The translations under genes and the position numbers were made by a program. From positions 1 to 64,000 of the forward strand of contig JBQCGD010000071.1 of assembly GCA_051955985.1 (NCBI GenBank): a stretch of DNA of 64,000 bases, in the 5' to 3' direction. This DNA comes from DATKPA01 sp051955985. GTDB lineage: Bacteria > Planctomycetota > Phycisphaerae > WQYP01. The notes beneath the pieces were generated by a model. That model saw only the letters and a program-made list of their open reading frames with translations, searched no databases and was not told the origin of the DNA. Positions 43,738 through 51,919 of this stretch are shown in pieces; position 1 is the first letter of the stretch, and each line of letters opens with the position of its first letter.

Positions 43738-45450
43738 CTCGCGGCGGGCGAGGAGGAAGGTGCGGTCGTCCTGGGACATGCCGAACTGGAGGGAATCGAG
43801 GAGATTGGTGAGTTGGGTGGAGAGGGCGTCGCAGGTGCAGGTGGGGGATGCTTTGATGAGGCGGGTGATGTGGTCGGCGAGAGGGTCTTCGCCGAGGAGG
43901 GTGCCGCCTTCGAGGGGGAGTTCGGTGAGGCCGTCGGTGAAGGTGACGAAGAAGGTGTTGGGGGGGAGGATGGTGGACTGGGAGAGGAGTTGGGCCTGGG
44001 GGTCGAGGCCGAGGGGCATGTTGGCTTCGGACTGGGTGAGTTGGAGGGCGCCATCGGGGGTGATGAGGAGGCCGGGAGGGTGGCCGGCGTTGATGATTTC
44101 GAGGGCACCGGTGGCGGGGTCGAGCATGGCGGCGAGTGCGGTGACGAAGGTGCCTTCGGTGAGGGATTCGGCGAGGTAGAGGTTGAGGTTCTGCATGATG
44201 TCGAGGAGTGGGGTGTTTGCGCGCATGGCGGTGTGGGTCATCATGTGGAGGCTGGAGGCGGTGAGTGCGGCGGGGAGCCCTTTGCCGCAGACGTCGGCGA
44301 TGATGAGAAGAACCTGGCCGTTTTTGCCGGGGACGATGTCGACGTAATCGCCGCCGACCCATTTGCAGGGGGTGAATCCGATGGCGACATCGAGGCCAGG
44401 GATTTTGAGGTTGCGGGGGACGAGGCGTTCCTGGATGGCGTGAGCGCGGCCGAGTTCGCGTTCGATGGCGGCGTGGGCTTCGCCGAGTTTTTTGCCGGCC
44501 CAGGTGGTTTCGGCCTGCTGGAACTGTTTGACGGCGAGGGCGGCGAGGGCGAGCCATTCGGAGGTGGCGCACTCGGGAGGGAAGAGGACGTAGAGGAGGT
44601 CCATGTAGTGTTTTTCGGAGCGGATGGGGACAGCGACGGCGGAGATGGCCATGACGTCGGAGGAGATGGAGAGTTCGGCGAAGTCGGGTGTGGGAGGCGG
44701 GGTAGGGTGGGGTGCGCTGCCACCCGCAGCACCGGCGCGAGAACCGGAGGTGTTGCCGGCGAGGACGGGCTCGTTGCGGGCGAGGATGGTGCGGAGCACG
44801 GTGCGGGAGACGTAGGGCTGCCAGTCTTTGTAATTGTCGGCGGCCTCGGCGGGGCAGAGAGGCTTGGGGGATTCGGTGAGGTTTTCCTTGGAGGCGCGGA
44901 GGACGAGTGCGGAGCGGCCGCGGAATTCGGAGGAGACCATGAGTTTGCTGAGTGCGGCGAAGCGGGCGGCGGGGTCTTCGGTGGCGACGAGGTGCTGGCC
45001 GAACTCGGAGAGGGTGGAGAGGTGGGTGGCGGAGAGGCGCGGGGTGTCGAAGTCTTTGAGGCTGGCGATGCGGCCGACCTGGCCATCGACGACGGAGAGA
45101 TTGGCGTCGATGGTGGTGGGTGCGGGCGGGGGTTCGGCGCGGGAGTCTTCGGCGGGGAGGAGGGTGAGGGCGAACTCGCCGAGCTGGAGGAGGTCGCCGG
45201 GCTTGATGACGGACTCGGTGACGCGGGCGCCGTTCACGTGGGTTCCGTTGCGTGAGCCGAGGTCGCGGATCCACCAGCGGCCGAAGGGGTCGCGGACGAT
45301 TTCGGCGTGGCGGCGGGAGATGGTGTTGGATTCGAGGGGGAGGGAAGCGTCGCGAATGCGGCCAATGAGGATGTTCTGCCCCTCGAGCTTGTGGCGGGAG
45401 GTGGCGCCGGCGGCGTTACGAACTTCGAGAGAGAGCGCAGTGGTGGCCAT
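43735..45450 (-). CDS. FHA-SpoIIE phosphatase
   Basis: A 571-residue signalling protein. An N-terminal FHA domain (about 20-100) has IGRIRDASLPL, SRRHAEI and DLGSRNGTHVNG for phosphothreonine binding. A GAF-like middle region spans about 135-330. The C-terminal SpoIIE phosphatase (about 345-571) has WVGGDYVDIV, IADVCGKGLPAALTASS, NAGHPPGLLI and FVTFTDGLTEL. It would read a phosphorylated partner and dephosphorylate an anti-anti-sigma factor, in parallel with the single-domain phosphatase at 35.5 kb. Confidence 0.9.
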   Translation of the reverse strand: MATTALSLEVRNAAGATSRHKLEGQNILIGRIRDASLPLESNTISRRHAEIVRDPFGRWWIRDLGSRNGTHVNGARVTESVIKPGDLLQLGEFALTLLPAEDSRAEPPPAPTTIDANLSVVDGQVGRIASLKDFDTPRLSATHLSTLSEFGQHLVATEDPAARFAALSKLMVSSEFRGRSALVLRASKENLTESPKPLCPAEAADNYKDWQPYVSRTVLRTILARNEPVLAGNTSGSRAGAAGGSAPHPTPPPTPDFAELSISSDVMAISAVAVPIRSEKHYMDLLYVLFPPECATSEWLALAALAVKQFQQAETTWAGKKLGEAHAAIERELGRAHAIQERLVPRNLKIPGLDVAIGFTPCKWVGGDYVDIVPGKNGQVLLIIADVCGKGLPAALTASSLHMMTHTAMRANTPLLDIMQNLNLYLAESLTEGTFVTALAAMLDPATGALEIINAGHPPGLLITPDGALQLTQSEANMPLGLDPQAQLLSQSTILPPNTFFVTFTDGLTELPLEGGTLLGEDPLADHITRLIKASPTCTCDALSTQLTNLLDSLQFGMSQDDRTFLLARRE

Positions 45451-45592
45451 GGCGTTACCGGTGTGAATTCATGACCCTCGATTGGATGGTTCTACTGTAC
45501 CGGAGGAGCGGCGACACTGCTAACTATTTCCACGCATCGGTTTCGTCCGCGAAGGTATTGCGATTGCACGTGGCTTCGCATGGAGGTGCCGC

Positions 45593-46312
45593 ATGCCGGA
45601 GTGGTTGATTGTGATTGCGTGGATCGGGGTGGGCCTGGGCATTTTGTCGGCGGTGATGATCACGATTGATGAGCTGGCGGGGCACCCGCAGCACATGAAG
45701 ATCATGAACGTGGTGTGGCCGCTGACGGGGCTGTGGGCGGGGCCGCTGGGGCTGCTGGGGTATTACCGGTTCGGGCGGTTGTCGACGCAGCATGTGATGA
45801 TGGAAGCGAAAGAGCATGGGGAGACGCCGCCGTCGAAGAAGAAACCGTTCTGGGCGATCTCCGCGGTGGCGGCGACGCATTGCGGGAGCGGCTGCACGCT
45901 GGGCGATTTGATTGCGGAGTGGGGCGTGTTTTTTCTGCCGGTGGTGCTGACGTGGTTTGGGTACAGAACGATTTTCAGCGACAAGGTGTTTGCGACGTGG
46001 GTGATTGATTTCATCCTGGCGTTTCTGCTGGGGATTCTGTTTCAGTACTTTACGATTGTGCCGATGAAGCATCTGCCGCCGGGCAAGGGGGTGTGGGCGG
46101 CGATCAAGGCGGATGCGTTGTCGCTGACGGCGTGGCAACTGGGGATGTATGGGTGGATGGCGATTGCGATCTTTGTGTTGTTTGATCATCACTTGCCGAA
46201 GACGAGCCCGGTGTTCTGGTTCATGATGCAGATTGCGATGGTGGCGGGGTTTTTGTGCGCGTATCCGGTGAACTGGTGGCTGGTGCGGTCGGGGATCAAG
46301 GAGAAGATGTGA
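45593..46312 (+). CDS. DUF4396 membrane protein
   Basis: A 239-residue protein with six predicted membrane helices. THCGSGCTLGDLIAEW and a HHLPKTSPVFWFMMQ motif, with HPQHMKIMNVVWPLTGLWAG near the N-terminus, are typical of DUF4396. The family's role is not known; the Cys/His pairs suggest metal handling. It starts with ATG at 45593 after GGAGGT. It is divergent from the FHA-phosphatase gene (142 bases apart). Confidence 0.8.
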   Translation: MPEWLIVIAWIGVGLGILSAVMITIDELAGHPQHMKIMNVVWPLTGLWAGPLGLLGYYRFGRLSTQHVMMEAKEHGETPPSKKKPFWAISAVAATHCGSGCTLGDLIAEWGVFFLPVVLTWFGYRTIFSDKVFATWVIDFILAFLLGILFQYFTIVPMKHLPPGKGVWAAIKADALSLTAWQLGMYGWMAIAIFVLFDHHLPKTSPVFWFMMQIAMVAGFLCAYPVNWWLVRSGIKEKM

Positions 46313-46452
46313 CGGCGCGGGGGGGGGCGCGGCTGGGAGATGAGCGCGTTGAGGGGATGCAATGTGTCGGGTGCATGGTTCGCGACGACGCAAGCGTAGG
46401 CGGGGATCGCCGTGTTGTGCGAGACGCTGCGCAGGTGAGGACCACAAGGGAA

Positions 46453-46482
46453 GAGCCGACGGGGGCGTCGGCTCCACTTTTA
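46453..46482 (-). repeat. Stop-codon hairpin repeat, copy 4 (COG3014 gene)
   Basis: On the minus strand, TAA of the COG3014 gene leads into AAGTGGAGCCGACGCC and the arm GTCGGC, identical to copy 1 over the core. Upstream on the same DNA (46313-46452) I see no gene. Confidence 0.8.
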
Positions 46483-47682
46483 GCGGAGGATGCGGAAGTA
46501 GAAGACGTTGTCCTGCGGGGTGCCGGGGCTGGGTGGGGGGACGGTGATCTGGAGCGGGGCGCTCTGGCTGCCGCCGGCGCGGACGAGGAGCTCGTGCGGG
46601 CCCGGGGTGAGCGTGGCGGGGAGGATGTAGACGGTGCGGGGGAGGGTTTCCCAGTAGCGGATGTCGGCCTGGGAGCTGGCGGCGAGTGCGGCGCCGAGGG
46701 CCATGGCGCCGAGGCCGGCGAGCGCGATGCCGGTGTCGTGGCGTTGGGCGCCGTAGGCGGTGACGCCGGCGCCGGCGGCCATGGCGCCGGTGCCGATGAC
46801 GGCCTTGGTTTTGCGAACGGTGTCGATGTCCTGCCAGCGTTGTTCCTGGGCCATGGCGAGGGTGTCGACCATGTGATAGGTCTCGTTGGGGTTGTTGACG
46901 ACGTTGCCATCGACGAGGAGCTGGGCGGGGCCGATGGGGCCGGCTTCGAGCGGGGTTGGGCCGAAGGCGGATTCTTCGTTGTACCACCCCTTGGGGGCGC
47001 GGCGCGGGCCTGCGCCGTAATCGACGAAGACGAGGGTGTTGACCTTGGGGTTCTGGACGTCGCGGATGACGGCGTTGAGGCGCGGGTCGTTTTTGACGGC
47101 GAGTTCGTAGTTTTCCTGGGCGAGGTCGGGGCGGTTGAGGCGCGAGTAGCAGAACCCGAGGCCGAAGTAGCCGAGGGCGAAGTTGGATTCGGCGGCCTGG
47201 TAGTGCTTGGGGTCATCGACGTTGGCGTAGGCGCGGAGTTTGAAGAGGGAGTTCTGGAAGGCGGCGCGGGCGTTTTCGTAGTCGTGCTTGATGAGGAAGG
47301 TGACGCCGAGGTAGTAGTGGGCCATGGCGCGTTCGAAGGGTTCGCCGGTCCAGACCTTGACGCCTTCCCAGAAGACGGCGGCGCCGGTGGTACGGCCGGT
47401 GTCGTTGACGTGGGTGGCGTTCATGACGTCGTAGGCGTTCATGAAGGCGGTTTCGGCGCCGGGGAGGTCGCCGGCGGCGATGGCGGCGGAGCCGTAGCGG
47501 CAGTTGTTGAGGACGTAGTCTTCGTTCTTCTTGGTGATGTCGGGGCGGAGCTGGGCTTCGGCGGCCGCGAAGTTGCCGACCTGGTAGTTGGCGATGGCGT
47601 TGCGTACTTCTTTGGGCGTGGTCTGGCAGCCGGTGGCGGCGAGCGCGGGGGCGATGAGGAGTGCGGGGAGGATGCGTTTCAT
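46480..47682 (-). CDS. COG3014-like lipoprotein with TPR helices
   Basis: A 400-residue lipoprotein (signal MKRILPALLIAPALAATGC). Helical repeats include NYQVGNFAAAEAQLRPD, CYSRLNRPDLAQENYELAV and YYLGVTFLIKHDYENARAAF, typical of TPR-like COG3014 proteins. The rest of the protein has PRTVYILPATLTPGPHELLV, a beta-rich C-terminus. In other bacteria COG3014 sits beside LpoB-family genes, as here with two LpoB-like genes upstream on the same strand. A role in envelope or peptidoglycan metabolism is inferred from that context. Confidence 0.8.
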   Translation of the reverse strand: MKRILPALLIAPALAATGCQTTPKEVRNAIANYQVGNFAAAEAQLRPDITKKNEDYVLNNCRYGSAAIAAGDLPGAETAFMNAYDVMNATHVNDTGRTTGAAVFWEGVKVWTGEPFERAMAHYYLGVTFLIKHDYENARAAFQNSLFKLRAYANVDDPKHYQAAESNFALGYFGLGFCYSRLNRPDLAQENYELAVKNDPRLNAVIRDVQNPKVNTLVFVDYGAGPRRAPKGWYNEESAFGPTPLEAGPIGPAQLLVDGNVVNNPNETYHMVDTLAMAQEQRWQDIDTVRKTKAVIGTGAMAAGAGVTAYGAQRHDTGIALAGLGAMALGAALAASSQADIRYWETLPRTVYILPATLTPGPHELLVRAGGSQSAPLQITVPPPSPGTPQDNVFYFRILR

Positions 47683-47702
47683 GGGGGCTCCGGGGAGTGC
47701 GA

Positions 47703-47736
47703 CGGTCATTGGTAAATTGTAATTGGTAATTGGGTC
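47703..47736 (-). repeat. TTACCAA-type repeat after the second LpoB-like gene
   Basis: On the minus strand the TGA stop is followed by CCCAATTACCAATTACAA and then TTTACCAATG: three TTACCAA/TTACAA units with period about 7. The next gene starts 21 bases after the array ends. Confidence 0.65.
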
Positions 47737-48319
47737 AGTCGAGCATGCCTTTTTTGATTTGCTTGGAGGTTTCGTATTGGCCGGTCCAGAGTTCGGCGCC
47801 GGTGCGCAGGTTGGTGAGTTTGTACTGGCAGAGGTAGATGTCGCTGCGGCTCTTGGAGGTGGCGCGGGTGTCGGCGAGGAAGGTGGCCCAGAGGGCGTAC
47901 TCGGGCTGGATGCGGTCTTCGGAGGGGCCGACGTCGGGGATTTCTTCGGCCTTGAGCTTTTCGTAATCGGACTTGTTCACGAGCCAGGTGAATTTGTCGT
48001 GCAGGGCGGGCTGGGCGGCGAGGAGGCCCTGGAGGCGGTGGACGAAGAGTTCCTTGCGGTTGTCGCGGATGATTTCGTTGGTCTGGTTTTCCACGGGCTT
48101 GATGACGATTTTCAGCGGGCCCTTCTGCATCTCCTGCTGGATGTAGGGGTCGCTCATGATGGCGGCGGCCATTTTGTTGGTCATGGCCTGCATGTCGTCG
48201 GAGTTCAGGAATGTGGTTGTGCGGTTTTTGCTGATCGCTTCGGAGGAACAGCCGGCGAAGAAAACGCAAAACGCGAAACACAAAACACAAAACGCGCGGA
48301 TGGAGAGCGGGGTCTGCAT
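47735..48319 (-). CDS. LpoB-like lipoprotein with a repeat-encoded signal peptide
   Basis: A 194-residue LpoB-family (COG3417) lipoprotein; LpoB activates penicillin-binding protein 1B from the outer membrane in Proteobacteria. The mature domain has LKIVIKPVENQTNEIIRDNRKE and the C-terminal YLCQYKLTNLRTGAELWTGQYE. The signal peptide AFCVLCFAFCVFFAGC has lipid-acceptor Cys24 and is encoded by AAAACNC-type tandem repeats (complement at about 48257-48298). The DNA of this signal sequence is the same repeat that fills the neighbouring intergenic region. A paralogue lies just upstream. Confidence 0.85.
   Translation of the reverse strand: MQTPLSIRAFCVLCFAFCVFFAGCSSEAISKNRTTTFLNSDDMQAMTNKMAAAIMSDPYIQQEMQKGPLKIVIKPVENQTNEIIRDNRKELFVHRLQGLLAAQPALHDKFTWLVNKSDYEKLKAEEIPDVGPSEDRIQPEYALWATFLADTRATSKSRSDIYLCQYKLTNLRTGAELWTGQYETSKQIKKGMLD
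48257..48298. repeat. AAAACNC repeat encoding a signal peptide
   Basis: Plus-strand units AAAACGC, AAAACGC, GAAACAC, AAAACAC, AAAACGC run in tandem. Read on the minus strand they encode the hydrophobic core of the LpoB-like lipoprotein signal (FCVLCFAFCVF). Confidence 0.85.
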
Positions 48320-48365
48320 CGGGGAAGGTCCTCGTGTGGGCATTCCGGGAGAACACTCAACCGCG

Positions 48366-48424
48366 AAAACACAAAACCTTGCGAAGAGGAGGTTTTGTGT
48401 TTTGCGTTCTGAGTTTTGGGTTTT
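48366..48424. repeat. AAAACNC repeats and perfect hairpin between the two LpoB-like genes
   Basis: AAAACACAAAACC (48366-48378) and GGTTTTGTGTTTT (48391-48403) form a perfect 13-base stem with a 12-base loop. GTTCTGAGTTTTGGGTTTTT-like units continue to the stop codon of the upstream gene at 48425. On the minus strand the 3' arm of the stem is T-rich, so it may act as a terminator. Confidence 0.8.
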
Positions 48425-49024
48425 TCAGTTCAGGGTTTTGACTTCGTACTGGCCGGTCCAGACTTCGGCGCCGGTGGTGAGGCTGGTGAGGCGGAACTGG
48501 CAGAGGTAGTAAGTGGTTTTGCCGTTGTTCATGCTGTAGAAGGTGCCGGCGAGGGCGTATTGGGGCTTGATGCGGGGATCCTGGGGCTGGGGGCCGCCGC
48601 GGGAGGCATCTTCGAAGGGGTCGTTGTTGTTGCCGCCGAGTTCTTCGCTCTGGAGTCGCTCGAGGGTGGCGCGGTCGGAGACGAAGAGGAGGCGGTCGCG
48701 GGTCTGGGCGGAGTTGAGGAGGCCCTTGAGGCGGGCGATGTAGATGTCCATGTTGCGGCCGGGCATGTCTTCGGTTTTGTTTTCGATGGACTTCATGACG
48801 ATAGTGACGCGGTAGGGGTTTTGGGCGATTTCCGGGATGGCGACGAGGTCGGGGGCGAGTTTGCTGGTCATTTCGCGGAGGTCGCGGCTCTGCAGGCCGT
48901 GCTCGCCGCTTTGGACGGTGTCCATATCCGGGCGCATTTCGTTGCGGTCTTTTTCGCAACCACCGAGGCCGACCGCGACTGCACCGATGATGCCGCAAAC
49001 TGCGACGCACTTTGCAATACCCAT
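48425..49024 (-). CDS. LpoB-like lipoprotein
   Basis: A 199-residue LpoB-family lipoprotein with signal VCGIIGAVAVGLGGC (Cys23). It aligns with the downstream paralogue through VTIVMKSIENKTEDMPGRNM, DIYIARLKGLLNSAQ, RLLFVSDRATLERLQSEE and the C-terminal YYLCQFRLTSLTTGAEVWTG. The two genes probably arose by tandem duplication. They lie with the COG3014 gene in one direction. LpoB proteins activate PBP1B in Proteobacteria; planctomycetes have reduced or altered peptidoglycan, so the target here is uncertain. Confidence 0.85.
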   Translation of the reverse strand: MGIAKCVAVCGIIGAVAVGLGGCEKDRNEMRPDMDTVQSGEHGLQSRDLREMTSKLAPDLVAIPEIAQNPYRVTIVMKSIENKTEDMPGRNMDIYIARLKGLLNSAQTRDRLLFVSDRATLERLQSEELGGNNNDPFEDASRGGPQPQDPRIKPQYALAGTFYSMNNGKTTYYLCQFRLTSLTTGAEVWTGQYEVKTLN

Positions 49025-49133
49025 AGATCCTCCGAAGGGGGGTAAAGAATGTCCCGTGTGAGGGTAATAGATTAAACCCCAGCGCGACGGTTAGTCAAAA
49101 GAGGCGGGATTTTTGGGGAGGAGGCGAGTGCGA

Positions 49134-49484
49134 TCAGCGGACGAGGACCTGGGCGGCGTATCCGATGCCGAAGGCGACGACCACGAGGCCGGTGAGGCTG
49201 GCCAGGAAGGCGCCGATGGCGGCGGGGAGAAGGCCGTGGAGCTGACCGCGGCTGGCGGTGACACGTGCGACGGCGGTGAGGGAGAGGAACACGATTGCGG
49301 CGCTTTCGAGGAGCAGAATGGTCATGCCGAAGATCGCATCGGCGGGGGTGCCGACGTCGCGAAGGAGACGGAGGGCCGCGACGATAAACGCGGCGTTGAA
49401 GAGTCCGGCGGCGAGGCCGACGAAGGCGAGGGTGCTCCGTTGGGGATGGATGGAACCGGCGGGGTCGTACGAGAGGAGGGTCAT
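49134..49484 (-). CDS. Small membrane protein of unknown function
   Basis: A 116-residue protein with three predicted membrane helices (LAFVGLAAGLFNAAFIVAAL, FGMTILLLESAAIVFLSLTA and AAIGAFLASLTGLVVVAFG). The N-terminus MTLLSYDPAGSIHPQRST is soluble. No family is recognised. It is divergent from the methyltransferase gene. Confidence 0.65.
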   Translation of the reverse strand: MTLLSYDPAGSIHPQRSTLAFVGLAAGLFNAAFIVAALRLLRDVGTPADAIFGMTILLLESAAIVFLSLTAVARVTASRGQLHGLLPAAIGAFLASLTGLVVVAFGIGYAAQVLVR

Positions 49485-49613
49485 GGGCGGTCTCCATTGC
49501 CAGGCCGACGTTCACCATGTTACCGTGAGGTGGGCTCCGGCGGCGCGTTTTTTTTCTTTCTGCCTTGCGGCATGGGTCGGGGTCAAGGGCTGTTCGGAAA
49601 GGGCAGGTGGCGC

Positions 49614-50321
49614 GTGAGCGAAAGGCAAGGTGCTCCCGGCCGGAAGCCGGTAACTTCCGAAACCCTGGCGGGTTACGACCTGTGGGCGGGGAGCTACGAT
49701 GCTCTCGACAATCCGCTGATTGCGATGGTGGATCGGGCGTTGGAGGTGGATCCGCCGGCGGTGGCGGGGAAGCGGGTGGTGGAACTGGGGTGCGGGACCG
49801 GACGGCTGGCGGAGTATTTTCTGGCGGCGAGTGCAGCGGCATACACGGGGGTGGACGGTTCGGCGGGAATGCTGGCGCGGGCGCGCGAGCGTTACGGGGT
49901 GACGGTGGCGCTGGGGGAGGGGGATGGGGCGGGTGCGTTGAATTGGGGGGCGGGCGGGTTTGACCTGGTGGTGGTGTCGCTGGTGCTGGAACATTTTGCG
50001 GAGATCCGGCCGGTGATTCGGAATGCGGCGCGGCTTGCGGTAAGCGGCGGTGAGTTGCGGATCCTGGAATTGCATCCGTCGCGGCAGCGGGCGGGGACGG
50101 GGGCTCATTTTCTGCACGAGGGGCGCGATGTGCGTTTGCCGAGCTATCCACACGAGGAGGCGGAATTTCGGGAGGAGCTGGCGCGGGCGGGATTTGAGGA
50201 TGTGCGGATTGCGGAGCATGTGCCGGATGAGGAGACGTTGGCGCGTTCGCCGCGGCTGGCGAAGTACCGGGGTATGACGCTGCTGCTGGAGGTGCGTGCG
50301 AATCGAAGAACGAAGGCGTAG
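49614..50321 (+). CDS. Class I SAM-dependent methyltransferase
   Basis: A 235-residue methyltransferase. AGYDLWAGSYDALDNPL is the usual N-terminus, KRVVELGCGTGRLAEYFL is motif I, YTGVDGSAGMLARARE motif II and FDLVVVSLVLEHFAE motif IV; ELRILELHPS follows. The substrate is unknown, though the family includes ubiquinone- and small-molecule methyltransferases. A GTG start at 49614 (MSERQGAPG) with AGGTGG just before it looks better than the ATG at 49572. Confidence 0.85.
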   Translation: MSERQGAPGRKPVTSETLAGYDLWAGSYDALDNPLIAMVDRALEVDPPAVAGKRVVELGCGTGRLAEYFLAASAAAYTGVDGSAGMLARARERYGVTVALGEGDGAGALNWGAGGFDLVVVSLVLEHFAEIRPVIRNAARLAVSGGELRILELHPSRQRAGTGAHFLHEGRDVRLPSYPHEEAEFREELARAGFEDVRIAEHVPDEETLARSPRLAKYRGMTLLLEVRANRRTKA

Positions 50322-50362
50322 CGGAACGACTTCCGCGGCGGGGGCGGCTACAATCAGGGTCT

Positions 50363-51520
50363 ATGTCAAAATCGCGCGCGAAAAAGAACGAGGAAGAAGT
50401 GGAGCATCACGCATTGCCGGCGCCCGAAGCGCTGGATGCGAATGAAGCGGCCTCGCCGGACGATGCGGAGGATGGAGATGGGGAGATGTCGGCGGCGGGG
50501 GCGCCTTCCGGGCCGCCCGTGGCGGGGCAGGTGGTGACGTACGAGATCAAGCATGATCTGCAGAAGCGGGTGGATCTTTACTTGAAGGATCGATTGCCGG
50601 ACTTTTCGCGGGCGATGCTGCAGAAGCTGGTGAAGTCAGGAGCGGTGATTGTGAATGAGCGGCCGGCGAAATCGTCGACGACGTTGCGGGCGGGGGATGT
50701 GCTGCGGGTGACGGTGCCGAAGCTGCAGCCCCCGGAGTCGCTGCCGGAGAACATTCCGCTCGACATCGTGCATGAGGATGATCAGTTCATCGCGATCAAC
50801 AAGCAGTCGGGGCTGATTGTGCATCCGGCCCGGGGGCATTGGTCGGGGACGTTGATCAATGCGCTCCTGTATCACGCGCAGCAGACGCATTCGACGCTGT
50901 CGACGGGGAGCGATCCGTGGCGGCCGGGGATCATTCACCGGCTGGATCGGGACACGACGGGGTTGATCCTAATTGCGAAGACGGACGAGGCGCACTGGCG
51001 GATTGCCGGGCAGTTTGAGCGGCGGACGATTCGGAAGACCTATTTGGCGATTGTGCATGGGGAGTTTGAGCTGGAGTCGGACCTGATCGATGCGCCGCTG
51101 GCGGTGCACCCGAAAATCCGCGAGAAATATGCGGTGCGACGGGATATCGGGAAGCCGGCGCAGACGGTGTACACGGTGAAGGAGCGCTTCAAAGGGTACA
51201 CGCTGCTGGAGCTGGCTCCGAAGACGGGGCGGACGCACCAGCTTCGCGTGCACTGTGCACACATCGGGCATCCGATTATCGGGGACACGATGTATGGGGG
51301 TCGGCAGATCACGGAAGAGGACATCGTTCCGAAAACACACAATGCAAAGGTCAAAACTCAAACCGTACCCCCCCCACCGTTGATTACGCGGCAGGCGCTG
51401 CATGCGTACCGGTTGCAGTTTGTGCATCCGAGCAAGTTCACGCGGATGCATCTGGAGGCGCCGATGCCCGGGGACATGGGGCATATTTGCGAGTTGTTGC
51501 GAAAACATCGGACGCTCTGA
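50363..51520 (+). CDS. rluD: 23S rRNA pseudouridine synthase, RluD/RluC family
   Basis: A 385-residue RluA-family pseudouridine synthase. An acidic N-terminal extension (1-55) precedes an S4 domain (about 65-125: KRVDLYLKDRLPDFSRAMLQ). The catalytic motif is PGIIHRLDRDTTGLILIAK (Asp about 197). RTHQLRVHCAHIGHPIIGD is the second family signature. Between it and the final LITRQALHAYRLQFVHP there is an insert of about 15 residues (KTHNAKVKTQTVPPPP) encoded by AAAACNC-type repeat DNA. The RluD assignment rather than RluC is by overall likeness. Confidence 0.88.
   Translation: MSKSRAKKNEEEVEHHALPAPEALDANEAASPDDAEDGDGEMSAAGAPSGPPVAGQVVTYEIKHDLQKRVDLYLKDRLPDFSRAMLQKLVKSGAVIVNERPAKSSTTLRAGDVLRVTVPKLQPPESLPENIPLDIVHEDDQFIAINKQSGLIVHPARGHWSGTLINALLYHAQQTHSTLSTGSDPWRPGIIHRLDRDTTGLILIAKTDEAHWRIAGQFERRTIRKTYLAIVHGEFELESDLIDAPLAVHPKIREKYAVRRDIGKPAQTVYTVKERFKGYTLLELAPKTGRTHQLRVHCAHIGHPIIGDTMYGGRQITEEDIVPKTHNAKVKTQTVPPPPLITRQALHAYRLQFVHPSKFTRMHLEAPMPGDMGHICELLRKHRTL
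51328..51380. repeat. AAAACNC repeat inside the rluD coding region
   Basis: Units AAAACAC, ACAATGC, GTCAAAACTC and AAACC lie in tandem and keep the reading frame, encoding KTHNAKVKTQT. The family is that found around the LpoB-like genes, 3 kb away. Confidence 0.7.
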
Positions 51521-51532
51521 GGATTGCGGGTG

Positions 51533-51919
51533 TCAGCCGAAGCGCCGGATTGCCCACATCGCGCCGAGGACGAGCGCGAACAGCGCGGCAAACGCGACAC
51601 ATGCCAGGAAAAAGTAGAGCGCTACGGACGTGACGGATTGTGTTGCGCCGTCGGCGGAGGGGTTCGGGTTGGGATCGGCGGTTGGGAGGGGCGTTCCATA
51701 AGCGGTGACCGGATCCATCTGGGCGAGGACGGCTTCGATGTCGGCGAGGGTGGGTTTGGCGGTGCGGGCGGCGAGGAGGTCGCGGATGTGGGTTTCGAGG
51801 TCATCGACGATGGCGCGGCGCTGGTCGCGGGCGTTTCCGGAGCGGTGGAGGGTTTGTTCGACGGCATCGAGGTAGGCGTCGAGGCGGGATTTGGCCTCGG
51901 CGGAGAGGGAGAGCGTCAT
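51533..51919 (-). CDS. Small membrane protein coupled to PadR
   Basis: A 128-residue protein. The N-terminal helices (SAEAKSRLDAYLDAVEQTLH and RRAIVDDLETHIRDLLAAR) resemble the HAAS/DUF1700-type sensor helices that occur with PadR regulators, and YFFLACVAFAALFALVLGAMW is one membrane span. The start overlaps the padR stop (ATGA), so the two are translationally coupled. Confidence 0.72.
   Translation of the reverse strand: MTLSLSAEAKSRLDAYLDAVEQTLHRSGNARDQRRAIVDDLETHIRDLLAARTAKPTLADIEAVLAQMDPVTAYGTPLPTADPNPNPSADGATQSVTSVALYFFLACVAFAALFALVLGAMWAIRRFG

Noticed and set aside
42821..45274. Very long minus-strand open frame running upstream of the propeller gene
   Set aside because: It lies opposite and in a different frame over the FHA-phosphatase and nucleotidyltransferase genes. 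Its translation is Arg/Pro/His-rich and has no family features, so it is a shadow caused by G-rich DNA.
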